A stretch of 20,000 nucleotides of DNA from Methanobrevibacter ruminantium (GCF_016294135.1 NZ_JAEDCO010000026.1:1-20000); one strand, 5' to 3'. Positions 8,337 to 15,984 are shown, counted from the stretch's first letter. Notes: generated from the sequence alone by a model not told the origin. A program made the numbers and translations.

Positions 8337-9146
8337 ATGATAAAATGTTCCAAATGCGGAAAAGATAACGTTGATGAAGCTATTTTTTGTGCAGACTGCG
8401 GAAATAAATTAGATAATGGGTCATCCGCTCAAAACACCGATATTGAAACATATGATCCTAGTTCAGATGGCATTATGTCTCTTTTTAAAATCAGAAAGGT
8501 AGATGAATCTGAAACATTAAGTGCACGTTTTAAAAGACATCCTACTTTATATATTTGTTGTGTTTTTCCATTAATTTTTATACTTATAATTTCAATGATC
8601 AGCGATGCAAATCTTTTCATTAAAGGATTGCATCCAGCAGATTATGAAACCAATTATCCTGATGAATTTAATAATCTGGACCTTAATGATGATAGCAAAT
8701 TAGAATTCAATGAAGTAAATCACATTGTCTCACACACACCACAAGATATGCTATATGATCTATTTAGAAAGTCGGATAAGGATGAAAATGACTATTTGAC
8801 TGGTTATGAATTTGATGTGTATCAATCTAAAGCCAACGGCAATGTATATGAAGCAGATTATCGAAGATTAATGGAAGAGAAGGAAAGAAATGCTTCAAAT
8901 CATAAAGATGGTCGATATTACAGTTCTGGAAACTCTAAAGCTACAAACAGCCTTAATAAACTAGAATCCGATAGAAATGATGGTTATGTATTGACTTGCC
9001 CATACTGTGGAAGCGAATCAATATATGAAATTGAGGGTTATTATAGATGTGCTGAATGTGGTAATTCCATCTATGATCCAGATGATCTGGAATTAGGATA
9101 TGTGGAAGGATATATGGAGCTGTTAGTTCCGATATCGTCATATTAA
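8337..9146 (+). CDS. membrane protein with two zinc ribbons and an EF-hand-like pair
   Basis: I chose the ATG at 8337 (269 aa) because GGGGGA at 8327-8332 precedes it; the upstream in-frame TTG at 8325 lies before that site. Visible parts in order: zinc ribbon 1 (Cys4, Cys7, Cys18, Cys21: CSKCG, CADCG); a basic stretch (RFKRH) then one hydrophobic membrane segment at about 71-88; EF-hand-like loop 1 at 115-126 (DLNDDSKLEFNE) and loop 2 at 147-158 (DKDENDYLTGYE), both with Asp/Asn at positions 1, 3 and 5 and Glu at 12; a polar linker; zinc ribbon 2 (Cys221, Cys224, Cys238, Cys241: CPYCG, CAECG). The positive-inside rule would put the first ribbon in the cytoplasm and the EF-hands outside, which is inference. 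Proteins with an N-terminal zinc ribbon plus membrane anchor are common in methanogens, mostly without known function. I do not recognise a specific family. Confidence 0.75.
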   Translation: MIKCSKCGKDNVDEAIFCADCGNKLDNGSSAQNTDIETYDPSSDGIMSLFKIRKVDESETLSARFKRHPTLYICCVFPLIFILIISMISDANLFIKGLHPADYETNYPDEFNNLDLNDDSKLEFNEVNHIVSHTPQDMLYDLFRKSDKDENDYLTGYEFDVYQSKANGNVYEADYRRLMEEKERNASNHKDGRYYSSGNSKATNSLNKLESDRNDGYVLTCPYCGSESIYEIEGYYRCAECGNSIYDPDDLELGYVEGYMELLVPISSY

Positions 9147-9193
9147 TGGTTCAGTAATTTTTTCAATAAAAATAGTTTTAATAAATGCAAACG

Positions 9194-9203
9194 ATTATAT
9201 ACT
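9194..9203 (+). promoter_or_regulatory. TATA box for the 145 aa protein gene
   Basis: ATTATATACT lies about 45-50 nt before the ATG at 9246. It predicts a start near 9223-9227, leaving a short leader of about 20 nt that contains AGGAG at 9234-9238. Spacing is good for an archaeal promoter, and the gene is separated from its upstream neighbour by only 99 bp. Confidence 0.5.
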
Positions 9204-9245
9204 ATAAGATACCATTATCATACATATACCATTAGGAGATTAAAC

Positions 9246-9683
9246 ATGTCCGACATTGCAAGAATAGTTATTTTTAAAAAAGAAAATGGAGAAGAGTTTA
9301 CTTTTGATGACAAATATGTCCAGTTAACTTCTTTGGAAAATAAGATGTTAATATTCAAATTTGAAGCTTCTCAAGACATATTAAAAGAAGGAGCAGAATT
9401 TTTCGCTACATTCAACACTTATGAACAAATTAAAGTGGATATTGGAGGAACTGGAGAGATTCCATATTATATGAAAAGCTTATCACCTATAGTTGGCAGA
9501 GGCCCTAAAAAAACAAATGGAGAACATTTAAATGGAATTTTCACATTATCTCTTCAACAAATAGTTGCAGCTCCCGATCCAGAGGAAGAGCAAAACTGCT
9601 TAAACTGTGCACTTTCACAGAATGGAGTTTGTTCCATTAAGGACAATAGTGAAAAAACAACTTGTGACGATTTTAAAAAATAG
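9246..9683 (+). CDS. hypothetical protein with C-terminal four-cysteine motif
   Basis: I do not recognise this 145 aa protein. AGGAG at 9234-9238 lies 7 nt before the ATG. There is no signal peptide or membrane segment. The first 105 residues alternate hydrophobic and charged residues as in a small beta-rich cytoplasmic domain, with a glycine-containing middle (DIGGTGEIPYY at 65-75). The tail, residues 110-145, has Cys118, Cys121, Cys129 and Cys140 (NCLNC, GVCS, TTCDDFKK). A CxxC-x7-C-x10-C arrangement ending in CxxF is seen in many small archaeal and clostridial proteins and would suit a zinc or iron-sulfur site. That binding is inferred. It stands alone with its own promoter and is followed by a hairpin terminator, so neighbours give no clue to its job. 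Confidence 0.7.
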   Translation: MSDIARIVIFKKENGEEFTFDDKYVQLTSLENKMLIFKFEASQDILKEGAEFFATFNTYEQIKVDIGGTGEIPYYMKSLSPIVGRGPKKTNGEHLNGIFTLSLQQIVAAPDPEEEQNCLNCALSQNGVCSIKDNSEKTTCDDFKK

Positions 9684-9738
9684 AATAATGGTTTATAAAA
9701 TGTGAATAATCATTTTTCACAAACCACCATTATTTTTT
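9684..9738 (+). terminator. hairpin plus T-tract between convergent genes
   Basis: Directly after the stop codon of the + strand gene, AATAATGG (9684-9691) pairs with CCATTATT (9727-9734), and inside it TGTGAA (9701-9706) pairs with TTCACA (9716-9721). A run of six T follows at 9733-9738. The convergent minus-strand gene ends inside the 3' arm (stop at 9730-9732), so the element may work in both directions. Confidence 0.65.
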
Positions 9739-9999
9739 ATGAAACTCCTTAACCTCTAAGGATTCGACTTCATCAAGGAAAATCCAAGTAATCCACTCAC
9801 CTCTACGAAGTTCAAGCAAAATTTGAATCCCATTCTTACCATAATCAGAACCATCCATATCACATTGAACTATACTGACCTGTTCACATCTTGTTCTAAC
9901 ATTATTTACATTCACAATACAATCCATATAATAATCTAAACCATCCATAAATGGATTATTATTAGTTTCTATCTCATCAATTACATCAATTACTTCCAT
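9730..9999 (-). CDS. hypothetical protein, 89 aa, acidic
   Basis: I do not recognise this short protein. It starts at an ATG (9997-9999) preceded on the minus strand by AGGGGGTT about 6 nt upstream, a convincing ribosome-binding site, so it is probably real despite its size. The protein is acidic, with a Glu/Asp-rich start (MEVIDVIDEIETNNN), two isolated cysteines (Cys27 and Cys38) and a C-terminal half with a beta-strand-like pattern (IQILLELRRGEWITWIFLDEV). It has no membrane segment or signal peptide. It lies 55 bp downstream of the zinc-ribbon/TPR gene on the same strand, with an oligo-T run in between, so it may be read by leaky termination or by a promoter I cannot see. Confidence 0.6.
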   Translation of the reverse strand: MEVIDVIDEIETNNNPFMDGLDYYMDCIVNVNNVRTRCEQVSIVQCDMDGSDYGKNGIQILLELRRGEWITWIFLDEVESLEVKEFHKK

Positions 10000-10044
10000 A
10001 TTTCAACCCCCTAAACATACTTTGAAATCACTCTCAACCTTCTT

Positions 10045-10053
10045 AAAAAAAAA
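10045..10053 (-). terminator. oligo-T terminator of the zinc-ribbon/TPR gene
   Basis: Nine consecutive A on the plus strand give nine T on the minus strand, starting 1 nt after the stop codon of the upstream minus-strand gene. Archaeal RNA polymerase is known to terminate at oligo-T tracts without a hairpin. Confidence 0.5.
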
Positions 10054-10054
10054 T

Positions 10055-10762
10055 TTAAAAGGAATAATTGAAATTTTTCTCCAAATACGCCTTAACCCTT
10101 TCATTTAAGTCTGCAAGTTCCGGATCATACTCAACTAATTTCAAATTCAAGTCATTGTTAATTTTGAAAATCAATAACTCATCTTCATTAGGCCCAATTG
10201 CAAATAAACGGTCAAGGATTCTGTTTGCCTTTTCAAAATCATCTTCCAAAAAGCAAATGTGCATTGAATAGATATAATGCTCATTTTCAAATGGATATGC
10301 ATCATGTTCCTTTTGAAGATACTCCTTAGCCTTTTCAATCTCTTCTTTTTCAATGTATATCTTAGCTATTCTGGAATATACTCCCATATATCTTGGATTA
10401 ATTTCAGCTAATCTCTCATACTGTCTTAAAGACTTATCAATCTCGCCTAAGAATGCATAATTCTCAGCCAAAAGAAAATTTACCTCTTCAACTTGAGGCC
10501 AATCCTCCAATATCCTTTCAAAATATTCCGTTGATTTTTTAAAATTATCCTTATCCAAGTATTCAAGAGCATTCTCCTTAAGATCATGATACTTCTTGAA
10601 GCCTTCAAATGGCAAAAGTTCCGTTCCGCAGTCTGAACATACATCTCCACCATCATTAATTTCCTTAAAGCATTTTGGACAAAACTTTTTAGGGTAGGCA
10701 CCACAGAATGGACAGAAATCAAATTCATCCGAATACTTATTGCCACATGTATTACACTTCAT
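10055..10762 (-). CDS. double zinc-ribbon protein with TPR repeats
   Basis: The start is placed at the ATG at 10760-10762 (235 aa), because GGTGAT lies just upstream and the protein then begins with a zinc-ribbon MKCNTCG. An upstream in-frame extension of 54 codons is Phe/Leu-rich, spans oligo-T sequence and is not plausible coding. Zinc ribbon 1 uses Cys3, Cys6, Cys17 and Cys20. Zinc ribbon 2 uses Cys28, Cys31, Cys42 and Cys45. From about 58 to 195 there are helical repeats of about 34 residues typical of TPRs (for example NFLLAENYAFLGEIDKSLRQ at 95-114, and YSRIAKIYIEKEEIEKAKEY at 129-148). There is no membrane segment. TPRs usually scaffold protein complexes and the ribbons could bind protein or nucleic acid, so a cytoplasmic adaptor is the best guess. 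Specific partners are unknown. Confidence 0.75.
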   Translation of the reverse strand: MKCNTCGNKYSDEFDFCPFCGAYPKKFCPKCFKEINDGGDVCSDCGTELLPFEGFKKYHDLKENALEYLDKDNFKKSTEYFERILEDWPQVEEVNFLLAENYAFLGEIDKSLRQYERLAEINPRYMGVYSRIAKIYIEKEEIEKAKEYLQKEHDAYPFENEHYIYSMHICFLEDDFEKANRILDRLFAIGPNEDELLIFKINNDLNLKLVEYDPELADLNERVKAYLEKNFNYSF

Positions 10763-10932
10763 ACTATCACCCTTTAAATCATTCTTTTTCAAATATTTTT
10801 CAATCATAATTAGCAAATAAAATATAGAAACGATAGTATTTAAAGTTAATGAATTAAAAAAAAAGTTTGTGAAAAAAGTTCTTAAAATAAGCGTTTTAGG
10901 AAAAAAAGAAAAAAATAGATTCAATGTGAATT

Positions 10933-10944
10933 AAAAAAAAAAAA
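10933..10944 (-). terminator. oligo-T terminator downstream of cbiK
   Basis: Twelve consecutive A on the plus strand become twelve T on the minus strand, 14 nt after the cbiK stop. More T-rich runs follow downstream (around 10903-10917 and 10855-10864). This fits termination of the cobamide transcript and is why the downstream Phe-rich open frame is not treated as coding. Confidence 0.6.
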
Positions 10945-10958
10945 GAAAGAAAGATGAT

Positions 10959-11747
10959 TTAATTTAAACCATCAATTGCATTTTGAACATGCTTAATGTA
11001 GACATCCCTAATGTCTTTGGATTGAGCGAGCCCTTCTATGACACATTCAACTTCATAGCCTTCAGATACAAACATTGATTTCCAGGAATCATCTTCATCT
11101 CCAGCCATGTCGTTTTGAGCATGATCACCAGCTACAACCATTAAAGGCTTGAGCACAATCTTCTTGTAGTCTCCTTCTTTTACCATAGCCAAGACATCAT
11201 CGTAGTCAGGTTTTGCTTCAACAGTACCAATGTAATAATTGTCAAATCCTTTATCCTTTAGCATTCCTTGCAATTTGGTGTAAACCATATTACTTTCTGC
11301 AGGAGAACCGTGACCCATGAACACTACCGCAGTATCCTCATCATAATCTCCTTTAGAGGTAATGCTTGCAATCAAGTCTTCAAAGTCTTCATCAGAGATT
11401 AATAAAGGCTCAGCAATTGGAATGTTTTCAAACTTGTCAATGTATTTGTCCACAGTATCCTTGATCTTGAAATGGTATTCAGTACCGTTCATGATGTGAG
11501 TCGGTTGAATGATAACAGTCTTTACACCATCAGCCAATGCTCTTTCCAATGCATCTTCCACATTGTCAATAGCCAAGTCATCACGTTTTTTCAAAATGTT
11601 TATAACCATTTGGCTTGTGAATGCTCTTCTCATTTCATAATCTGGAAATGCTTCATCAATGTCCTTTTCGATAGCTCCAATGGTAAGAGCGCGGTTATTG
11701 TTATAAGAAGTACCAAAACTTACTACTAAAATAATCTTATCAGCCAT
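10959..11747 (-). CDS. cbiK: sirohydrochlorin cobaltochelatase, CbiK type
   Basis: Inserts Co2+ into sirohydrochlorin, the first committed step of the anaerobic corrin pathway. The 262 aa length fits the CbiK class (about 264 aa) rather than the short archaeal CbiX (about 130 aa). Metal-site residues known from Salmonella CbiK (His145, Glu175, His207) have clear counterparts: His146 in FMGHGSP, Glu177 in GTVEAKP and His209 in VAGDHAQNDMAG. The N-terminus ILVVSFGTSY is typical of the family. No signal peptide is visible, unlike periplasmic bacterial CbiK versions. AGGATGAT precedes the ATG on the minus strand. It lies last in the cbi cluster, 231 bp after cbiC, so it may have its own promoter (for example the TATA-like word near 11831-11841). 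CbiK can also accept other metals in vitro, so a contribution to nickel or iron insertion is possible but unproven. Confidence 0.88.
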   Translation of the reverse strand: MADKIILVVSFGTSYNNNRALTIGAIEKDIDEAFPDYEMRRAFTSQMVINILKKRDDLAIDNVEDALERALADGVKTVIIQPTHIMNGTEYHFKIKDTVDKYIDKFENIPIAEPLLISDEDFEDLIASITSKGDYDEDTAVVFMGHGSPAESNMVYTKLQGMLKDKGFDNYYIGTVEAKPDYDDVLAMVKEGDYKKIVLKPLMVVAGDHAQNDMAGDEDDSWKSMFVSEGYEVECVIEGLAQSKDIRDVYIKHVQNAIDGLN

Positions 11748-11923
11748 AATATCATCCTAAAAAATAAAAATATATTGTTTTATTAATTAATTGTTACAAT
11801 TAAATTTTTTAAAGAAAAATTTAACATTACTAAATTATACTTTATTTAAAGAAATATTTAAAAATATTGATTAAAAATAATTAATGAAATGAGAAAAGAA
11901 TAAAAAGAGAATAAATAATAGGC

Positions 11924-11943
11924 TTCATGAAATTTCATGAAAT
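11924..11943. repeat. perfect tandem 10-mer forming a 12-bp palindrome
   Basis: TTCATGAAAT is repeated back to back at 11924-11933 and 11934-11943. The junction creates the perfect palindrome ATTTCATGAAAT at 11932-11943. It lies between the end of cbiC and the start of cbiK. It could be an operator for cbiK or part of a 3' hairpin of the cbiC transcript; function is unknown. Confidence 0.55.
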
Positions 11944-11978
11944 GAAAAAAATAAAAAATTATCAATTAAAAATCAAAA

Positions 11979-12617
11979 CTATTTATTTTGATCTCTTAAA
12001 ATATAGAGCAATGCATTTGAAATAGCAGCTGCAACATTACTTCCACCTTTACGTCCACGAGCGACGATATAAGGAACATCACATTGCATAATCAACTCTT
12101 TTGATTGGACTACATTAACAAACCCTACAGGAACTCCAATGATAAGTTCAGGATTGAGTTTTCCTTCCTGAATCAATTCATATAATCTAATCAAAGCGGT
12201 TGGAGCGTTTCCTATTGCAAAAATCAAAGGTTTATCCAAACTTGCTGCCTTATCCATGGAAGCTCTTGCACGAGTGGAATGATTCTTTTTAGCCATTTCA
12301 CTAACATCATCATCACCCATAAAGCAGAACACATCACCTCCATGCTTCTTAAGCTCTGCCTTGTTGATTCCTGCCTTTGCCATATTAGTGTCAGTTACAA
12401 TGCAAGCACCGTTTTTAATTGCTTCCAATGCCTTATCAACCACATATTCTGAAAAGCATAAGTTATCTACATAATCAAAATCCGCAGCTGTGTGAACTGC
12501 TCTTTTAATAATTGGCGCTAATTTAGGGTCAATTTCATGAGGAAGTTCAGATTCAATAATTTCCATACTCCTGCTTTCGATTTCAGCAGGTTCAACTTGT
12601 TCTAATTCAATTTTCAT
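11979..12617 (-). CDS. cbiC: cobalt-precorrin-8 methylmutase
   Basis: Moves the C11 methyl group to C12, giving cobyrinate. At 212 aa it has the usual family length. The catalytic histidine of CobH/CbiC (His43 in CobH) corresponds to His42 in RAVHTAADFDY. Other hallmark blocks are present: VTDTNMAKAGI (74-84), the arginine block STRARASMD (114-122), FAIGNAPTAL (133-142), GVPVGFVNV (161-169) and RGRKGGSNVAAAI (187-199). The ATG is preceded by GTGAT, complementary to the archaeal 16S tail. It lies 82 bp downstream of cbiA on the same strand and its product is the substrate of CbiA. The sequence is intact with no odd features. Confidence 0.93.
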   Translation of the reverse strand: MKIELEQVEPAEIESRSMEIIESELPHEIDPKLAPIIKRAVHTAADFDYVDNLCFSEYVVDKALEAIKNGACIVTDTNMAKAGINKAELKKHGGDVFCFMGDDDVSEMAKKNHSTRARASMDKAASLDKPLIFAIGNAPTALIRLYELIQEGKLNPELIIGVPVGFVNVVQSKELIMQCDVPYIVARGRKGGSNVAAAISNALLYILRDQNK

Positions 12618-12699
12618 ACTATCACTTCAATTTACTATGAATAAACTACTAAATTACAAATAACTATAAATAACTAATAATTACTAATAAATATAAATT

Positions 12700-14052
12700 T
12701 TAACCTTTCCAATTCCTTGCATTTTTGACAAAAGACTTTGCAAAATCAGGATTTGCAGGAAGATAGATATGTGGGAACCCAGCATAAAGACTGTCAGAGC
12801 CATGACAACAAAGGTATTCCAAACCATTGGATGCCTTTTTAGCCATAAACTTTTCCCCACAGTTTTCACTATCATAATAATGGAATTCATGCACTCTAAT
12901 TCTATCATCCTTTTTGCATAAAAGATTATCTTCCAAAGCAGTAATTTCAATATAACCGAATCTTTGCAATTTATCTGTCTTTATACAATTGCCTTTGATG
13001 AATCCAACCATAGGCACATTCTCAATGGAATCATGCAAATACATGAAACCTCCACATTCAGCTATTGTAGGAATTCCCTTTTCTATGATATCCTTTATTT
13101 CATCACATAATTTTCTGTTTTTGGACAATTCTCCCGCATATAATTCAGGATAACCTCCACATAAGTACAATCCAGAGATATCTTTAGGAAGCTCTCCATC
13201 TTCCAATGGGCTGAAAAAGACCACTTCACATCCTAAATCTTCCAATATTTCAATGTTTTCCTTATACATAAAGCAAAAAGCATTATCACGGGAAACTGCT
13301 ATGCGAGTCTTTTTATCAGAATCAATTTTTGCACTGCTTTCGATCAACTCTTTATAGTCTTCACTTGCTTCAAGAATTGGGGCGGATTTAGCCAATTCAA
13401 ACAATCCATCCAAATCAATGTATTTTTCTGCCAATTCCCTAAGACCATTTATTTTCTCTTTAATGTCTTCAATTTCATCTGCAGTAATCAATCCTAAGTT
13501 TCTGCTTCCAATAGAATATTTTTCCTTTCTAGGCAAGAAACCATAAGCCTTAATGCCTTCTTTTTCAACAATATCCCTTAAAAGTGGATACAACATAGGG
13601 GAAATTCCATTGAAAATTACACCTTCAACCATGCTTTCTTCCTTGAATTCCTTGAAACCTTTTATGATTGCTGCTGCAGAATTGCTCATTCCTTTAGCAT
13701 CAATAATAAGTACTGCAGGAGCTTTAATGGATTTAGCAACTTCCCAAGCACTTGCTCTGCCTTCAACACCGATTCCGTCATAAAAGCCCATAGCACCCTC
13801 GATTATGCTTAAGTCCTTACCGCAATTTCGAATGAATTGGTCGCATAACATTTGCTCAGTTGAAAAGTAAGGATCCAAATTATGGGTCTCTACATTAAAG
13901 ACCTTACGATGAAACATTGGGTCAATATAATCAGGACCTGACTTAAAGGAAGCGATTTCCAAACCTCTGTTTTGGAATGCAGCAAGCAAAGCCATAGTGA
14001 TGGTTGTCTTACCACAGTTACTGTTGGTTCCTGAAATCAATATTCTATTCAC
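12700..14052 (-). CDS. cbiA: cobyrinate a,c-diamide synthase (CbiA/CfbB family)
   Basis: ATP- and glutamine-dependent amidation of the a and c carboxylates of cobyrinate. I take the GTG at 14052 as start (450 aa), because the protein then begins NRILISGTNSNCGKTT like its homologs; in-frame GTG codons at 14067, 14061 and 14058 are alternatives. The start overlaps the cbiET stop by 8 nt. The N-terminal synthetase domain has the P-loop GTNSNCGKTT (8-17), KSGPDYIDP (37-45), EGAMGFYDG (85-93) and SNSAAAIIKGF (123-133). The C-terminal class I amidotransferase domain has LCGGYPELYA (297-306), the nucleophile Cys333 in AECGGFMYLH, VHEFHYYDS (387-395) and PHIYLPANP (427-435). Methanogens also carry the paralog CfbB, which amidates Ni-sirohydrochlorin for coenzyme F430. 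The cbi context favours CbiA, but sequence reading alone does not exclude CfbB or a dual role. Confidence 0.85.
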   Translation of the reverse strand: MNRILISGTNSNCGKTTITMALLAAFQNRGLEIASFKSGPDYIDPMFHRKVFNVETHNLDPYFSTEQMLCDQFIRNCGKDLSIIEGAMGFYDGIGVEGRASAWEVAKSIKAPAVLIIDAKGMSNSAAAIIKGFKEFKEESMVEGVIFNGISPMLYPLLRDIVEKEGIKAYGFLPRKEKYSIGSRNLGLITADEIEDIKEKINGLRELAEKYIDLDGLFELAKSAPILEASEDYKELIESSAKIDSDKKTRIAVSRDNAFCFMYKENIEILEDLGCEVVFFSPLEDGELPKDISGLYLCGGYPELYAGELSKNRKLCDEIKDIIEKGIPTIAECGGFMYLHDSIENVPMVGFIKGNCIKTDKLQRFGYIEITALEDNLLCKKDDRIRVHEFHYYDSENCGEKFMAKKASNGLEYLCCHGSDSLYAGFPHIYLPANPDFAKSFVKNARNWKG

Positions 14053-15235
14053 GAGCACCACTTCCACTAATAATGAATATTGGATTCTGGGCCATTAGCA
14101 TATGCAAATCACCGATTTGCTTGCCTTTTGAAACTGCAACTTGAACAATGTCCCCGCTTATTCCAACATTCTTTAATGAGTCCAAACCAGCCATAGCATT
14201 TTCAAGAGTCACCGCAGTTATGACAAATCTCATTTTATCATTAATTCCATGAAGATAACTGACAATTTCATCCATATTTCCAGAGCTTCCTCCAATGAAA
14301 GCAACATCAGGAACAGGCAAATCCTTTAGGCATTCTGGTGCCAATCCACAGATACCATCTACATTATCCAAGTGGAATTTCTGACAATTTTGCTCCAATA
14401 ATGCAATTGCATCTTCATTCTTATCAAAGGCATAAACCTTTCCTTCATATGCAGAAAATGCCATTTCAATTGTTACAGAACCTGTTCCACAGCCAATATC
14501 ATATGCTATGTCAGTTGGAGACAATGATAATTTTGATAAGCATACAGCCCGAACTTCTGACTTTGTCATTGGGACTTTTCCTCTAATGAATTCCTCATCC
14601 GGAATTCCTGTTCTGATTCTTGAGTCAAAATCAGGGTTTTCTATAATCAAAACAGTTAGAGAACTGAATTCCATTCCATCTAAATCAGATATTTTGGATT
14701 CTTGAATAGACTCATCATCTGAGCCTAAGTTCTCACCAATCCAAACCTTCAAATCACTGAATCCATACTTAACCAATTCTTTCTGCAACTCAGGAATATT
14801 TTTACCGGTTAAAGCAAAAGTGTACCTATTTCTGCGAACTGATGAAACAATATTGGTATCAATCCCATGACAGCTTATTAAATTTGCATCTTTCCAAGGA
14901 AGACTGCATTTTGCAAAAAAGTATGATACAGAGGATATTCCAGAAACTAAATTAGGACCATAATCATTTAAGACATCCACTAATTTCTCAGCTGCACTAT
15001 AAAATCCAACATCTCCAGAAACTAGGATAGCTATTTTTTCTGCATCTGTCTTTTCCATTATTTCGAGTATGTCATTAGATAAATAAGCATTATAACTAAG
15101 TTTATTCATATGAGAAAACTCATTGATTAATCTTTTAGCCCCTATTAAAATATCCGCTTCAATAATCAACTCTAAAGCTTCAGCAGTGAGTGTCTTTTCA
15201 CTCATCCCCATTCCAATAATATTGATTTCCTTCAT
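14045..15235 (-). CDS. cbiET: CbiE-CbiT fusion: cobalt-precorrin-7 C5 / cobalt-precorrin-6B C15 methyltransferase (decarboxylating)
   Basis: A two-domain enzyme equivalent to CobL. Residues 1 to about 205 are the CbiE tetrapyrrole methylase (INIIGMG at 4-10, LVSGDVGFYSAAEKLV at 71-86, SCHGIDTN at 121-128), which methylates C5. Residues about 215-396 are a Rossmann-type CbiT methyltransferase (GKVPMTKSEVRAV at 219-231, the SAM-binding YDIGCGTGSVTIEMA at 245-259, FIGGSSGNMDEIV at 313-325), which methylates C15 and decarboxylates the acetate chain at C12. I start at the second ATG (15233-15235): it overlaps the cbiJ stop in an ATGA and lies 9 nt after GGAG. An ATG two codons earlier (15241) is closer to that site. 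Its last 8 nt overlap the cbiA start. cbiE and cbiT are separate genes in many archaea, so the fusion is worth recording. Confidence 0.92.
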   Translation of the reverse strand: MKEINIIGMGMSEKTLTAEALELIIEADILIGAKRLINEFSHMNKLSYNAYLSNDILEIMEKTDAEKIAILVSGDVGFYSAAEKLVDVLNDYGPNLVSGISSVSYFFAKCSLPWKDANLISCHGIDTNIVSSVRRNRYTFALTGKNIPELQKELVKYGFSDLKVWIGENLGSDDESIQESKISDLDGMEFSSLTVLIIENPDFDSRIRTGIPDEEFIRGKVPMTKSEVRAVCLSKLSLSPTDIAYDIGCGTGSVTIEMAFSAYEGKVYAFDKNEDAIALLEQNCQKFHLDNVDGICGLAPECLKDLPVPDVAFIGGSSGNMDEIVSYLHGINDKMRFVITAVTLENAMAGLDSLKNVGISGDIVQVAVSKGKQIGDLHMLMAQNPIFIISGSGARE

Positions 15236-15984
15236 AAGCATTTACTCCTAATGGTGTCTTTAGCTTCTTCTACACTTATTCCTTCTTCTTTAACCAATCG
15301 GGATAATACAACAACTTCCATCCCACATTCCTTTGCAGCATCTGTCTTTTCTAAAAAACCTCCAACATTACCAGAATCCTTAGTCACAAGTATGTCTGCA
15401 CCAATTTCCTTGAATTGAGCCATATTGAATTCCTTAGAAAAAGGACCTTGCATGCCACAAAGGTTTTTCATAGGATAACCTAAATCAAGGCATTGCTTCA
15501 TTCCTTCAGGTGAAGGCAACATTCTTAAATAAACTCTTTCCTGGAAGTTTTCCACATCTGTTAATGCGAGAGCCTCTTTTGCTCCCATTGAAGAAAAGAT
15601 CAATCCTTCAGTAGTGTTTAGATAATCAATTAATTCTTCCATACTGGATACTTCAGTAGCATCCTCAATCTCAATTGATTCTCTTAAGACTCTAATGTAT
15701 TCAATGCCCTGTTCCTCACAAATTTCCTTAATGTGTTTGCTGATTTCTGTTGCATAAGGATGTGTAGCATCAAAAACAAATTTGGTCTTCTCTTCTTCAA
15801 ATAGTTTTCTCATAGGACCAGGTTTTAATCTTTTAGGCTGAACAATGACAGGAGGCTCATATTCCAATACTTTCTCTCCGTATTCTGTAGCAACACAAAC
15901 TATAGCAGGAATCTTATTTTGAGATAAGAATTCAGTTAATAAACGTCCTTCAGTAGTTCCTCCAAATAAAACAATTTTGTGCAT
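15232..15984 (-). CDS. cbiJ: cobalt-precorrin-6A reductase
   Basis: NAD(P)H-dependent reduction of the macrocycle, supplying cobalt-precorrin-6B to the CbiT/CbiE enzyme encoded next. The start is set at the ATG at 15982-15984 (250 aa) because AGGTG sits about 5 nt before it; a GTG two codons upstream (15990) is possible. Family motifs: the N-terminal nucleotide-binding FGGTTEGR (7-14), FDATHPYA (71-78), the middle LRMLPSPEG, and LVTKDSGNVGGF near the C-terminus. The usual family length is about 250 aa. The stop TGA shares bases with the downstream start (ATGA), and the cbiET ribosome-binding site lies inside the cbiJ end, so the two genes are translationally coupled. Confidence 0.92.
   Translation of the reverse strand: MHKIVLFGGTTEGRLLTEFLSQNKIPAIVCVATEYGEKVLEYEPPVIVQPKRLKPGPMRKLFEEEKTKFVFDATHPYATEISKHIKEICEEQGIEYIRVLRESIEIEDATEVSSMEELIDYLNTTEGLIFSSMGAKEALALTDVENFQERVYLRMLPSPEGMKQCLDLGYPMKNLCGMQGPFSKEFNMAQFKEIGADILVTKDSGNVGGFLEKTDAAKECGMEVVVLSRLVKEEGISVEEAKDTIRSKCL

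Noticed and set aside
10763..10924. 54-codon N-terminal extension of the zinc-ribbon/TPR gene
   Set aside because: It is Phe/Leu-rich, spans oligo-T tracts, lacks a ribosome-binding site at its start, and the ATG at 10762 has GGTGAT before it.
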